Shown one piece after another: positions 5,400 through 5,942 of a stretch of 5,942 bases of DNA. A program made the position numbers and the translations under genes. The stretch is from JBCDIQ01 sp039024295 (GTDB lineage: Bacteria > Bacteroidota > Bacteroidia > J057). Every line of letters starts with the position of its first letter. The stretch's first letter is position 1. The notes beneath the pieces were generated by a model. That model worked only from the letters and a program-made list of their open reading frames with translations. It searched no databases and was not told the DNA's origin. The stretch covers positions 1-5,942 of the forward strand of contig JBCDIQ010000356.1 of assembly GCA_039024295.1 (NCBI GenBank). Direction: 5' to 3'.

Positions 5400-5878
5400 C
5401 AATACTTGGTCTTATTTTCCTTTGAAGCCCATGCTTCAAATAACCGAATCGCTTCGTCTCGGAGCATCGGCAGCATGGGAATATTTCGGGCATGAACTGG
5501 CTTGTCGATCTCCAGGTAGATGAAGGCATCGCTACAGTCTATTGCACCGGCATCCTGGTGAGTGTTGGCATAAAATACCCGGTTAGGCCGTGACCAGTAA
5601 ATTGGCCCCAAACACATCGGGCAAGGTTCGCAGCTGGTGTATAAATCGCAACCGCTCAAGGAGAAGTCATCCAACTGTTTACAGGCGGTGCTTATGGTCA
5701 TCACCTCGGCACGGGTCGTAGGGCCTTTCAGGGCAAGCACTTGGTTACTTTCGCTTGAAAGTATCTCTCCCTGCTGGGCTACCACAGCACTCAACGGTCC
5801 ACCTATCCCTGCTTCCATCGATCGCTGAGCTACCTGAATCGCTGCCCGCAGGAAGGCTTCATGTTCTTCCGTAGTCAT
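5399..5878 (-). CDS. Guanine deaminase-like nucleoside/cytidine deaminase superfamily protein with HAE replaced by RAE
   Basis: The 159-residue protein matches the B. subtilis guanine deaminase (GuaD) group, zinc enzymes converting guanine to xanthine in purine salvage. Shared features are AGIGGP (23-28), the PCxxC zinc pair Cys86 and Cys89 in SCEPCPMCLG (82-91), IYWSRP (93-98), and DAFIYLEIDKP (117-127), where Asp117 aligns with the catalytic Asp114 of GuaD. The proton-shuttling Glu58 is present. The third zinc ligand, His in the family's HAE, is Arg56 here (codon CGT at 5713-5711; one G-to-A change would give CAT). GGPFGA is also altered to GGPLSA. Activity is therefore doubtful, or a different chemistry or a sequence error must be considered. 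I chose the ATG at 5878. An in-frame ATG at 5938 would add 20 hydrophobic residues not expected in a cytosolic deaminase. It overlaps the glycosyltransferase gene by 1 nt and probably heads this three-gene transcript. Confidence 0.88.
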   Translation of the reverse strand: MTTEEHEAFLRAAIQVAQRSMEAGIGGPLSAVVAQQGEILSSESNQVLALKGPTTRAEVMTISTACKQLDDFSLSGCDLYTSCEPCPMCLGPIYWSRPNRVFYANTHQDAGAIDCSDAFIYLEIDKPVHARNIPMLPMLRDEAIRLFEAWASKENKTKY

Positions 5879-5942
5879 AAGATAAAGGTAGGAAAAGGGG
5901 AGGGATAGGAAAAGGAAGAATGCATGATCCCCAGCCATTCCC

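Noticed and set aside
5883..5890. TACCTTTA on the minus strand as a -7 promoter element for the deaminase cluster
   Set aside because: It matches TAnnTTTG in all but the last base, but it ends only 4 nt before the chosen ATG, so it would need a leaderless transcript; no -33 element was confirmed.
5879..5938. A 20-residue hydrophobic N-terminal extension of the deaminase starting at an ATG at 5938, resembling a signal or membrane segment
   Set aside because: GuaD-type deaminases are cytosolic and begin close to the MTTEEHEAFL segment; the extension has no family counterpart and is more likely upstream non-coding DNA.

Overview
The window looks like a chromosomal segment of a Bacteroidota organism, probably a Cytophagia- or Saprospiria-like lineage. 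The basis is a BadF/BadG-type N-acetylglucosamine kinase of the Bacteroidota form, a probable TAnnTTTG promoter element, weak Shine-Dalgarno sequences, and a FolE/PTPS pair with family-typical features. There are eight genes (one cut by the left edge), tightly packed. No mobile element, CRISPR array, tRNA or rRNA is visible.

Layout. Plus strand, left: the C-terminal ~246 residues of an N-acetylglucosamine kinase-like ATPase (1-743), overlapping by 4 nt (ATGA) a lipoprotein of unknown function (740-1354). The rest is on the minus strand and is read right to left. First comes a three-gene overlapping cluster: a guanine-deaminase-like protein (5878-5399), a membrane-anchored family 2 glycosyltransferase (5399-4275) and an ECF-type sigma factor (4293-3664). 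A 321-bp non-coding gap with three inverted repeats and a candidate promoter follows. Next is a pterin pair, a PTPS/QueD-family enzyme (3342-2935) overlapping folE (2972-2235) by 38 nt. This pair ends at a hairpin plus T-tract terminator (about 2194-2155). Last is an SDR-family oxidoreductase (2089-1370), convergent with the lipoprotein and 15 nt from it.

How the genes work together. FolE makes 7,8-dihydroneopterin triphosphate from GTP, and the PTPS/QueD protein acts on that product, so these two form a pathway unit. The second enzyme has the C-x5-HGH spacing of 6-pyruvoyltetrahydropterin synthases rather than the C-x3-HGH of classical QueD. With an SDR next door, a tetrahydrobiopterin-like branch is a reasonable but unproven alternative to queuosine synthesis. 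The deaminase-glycosyltransferase-sigma cluster is co-transcribed by its overlaps, but no shared function is evident.

The most notable residue-level observations are two apparent active-site changes. The deaminase has RAE where the family has the zinc-binding HAE. The SDR has Pro-Gly where the family normally has Ser-Ser, which removes the catalytic serine. I see no wholly new multi-gene system here.
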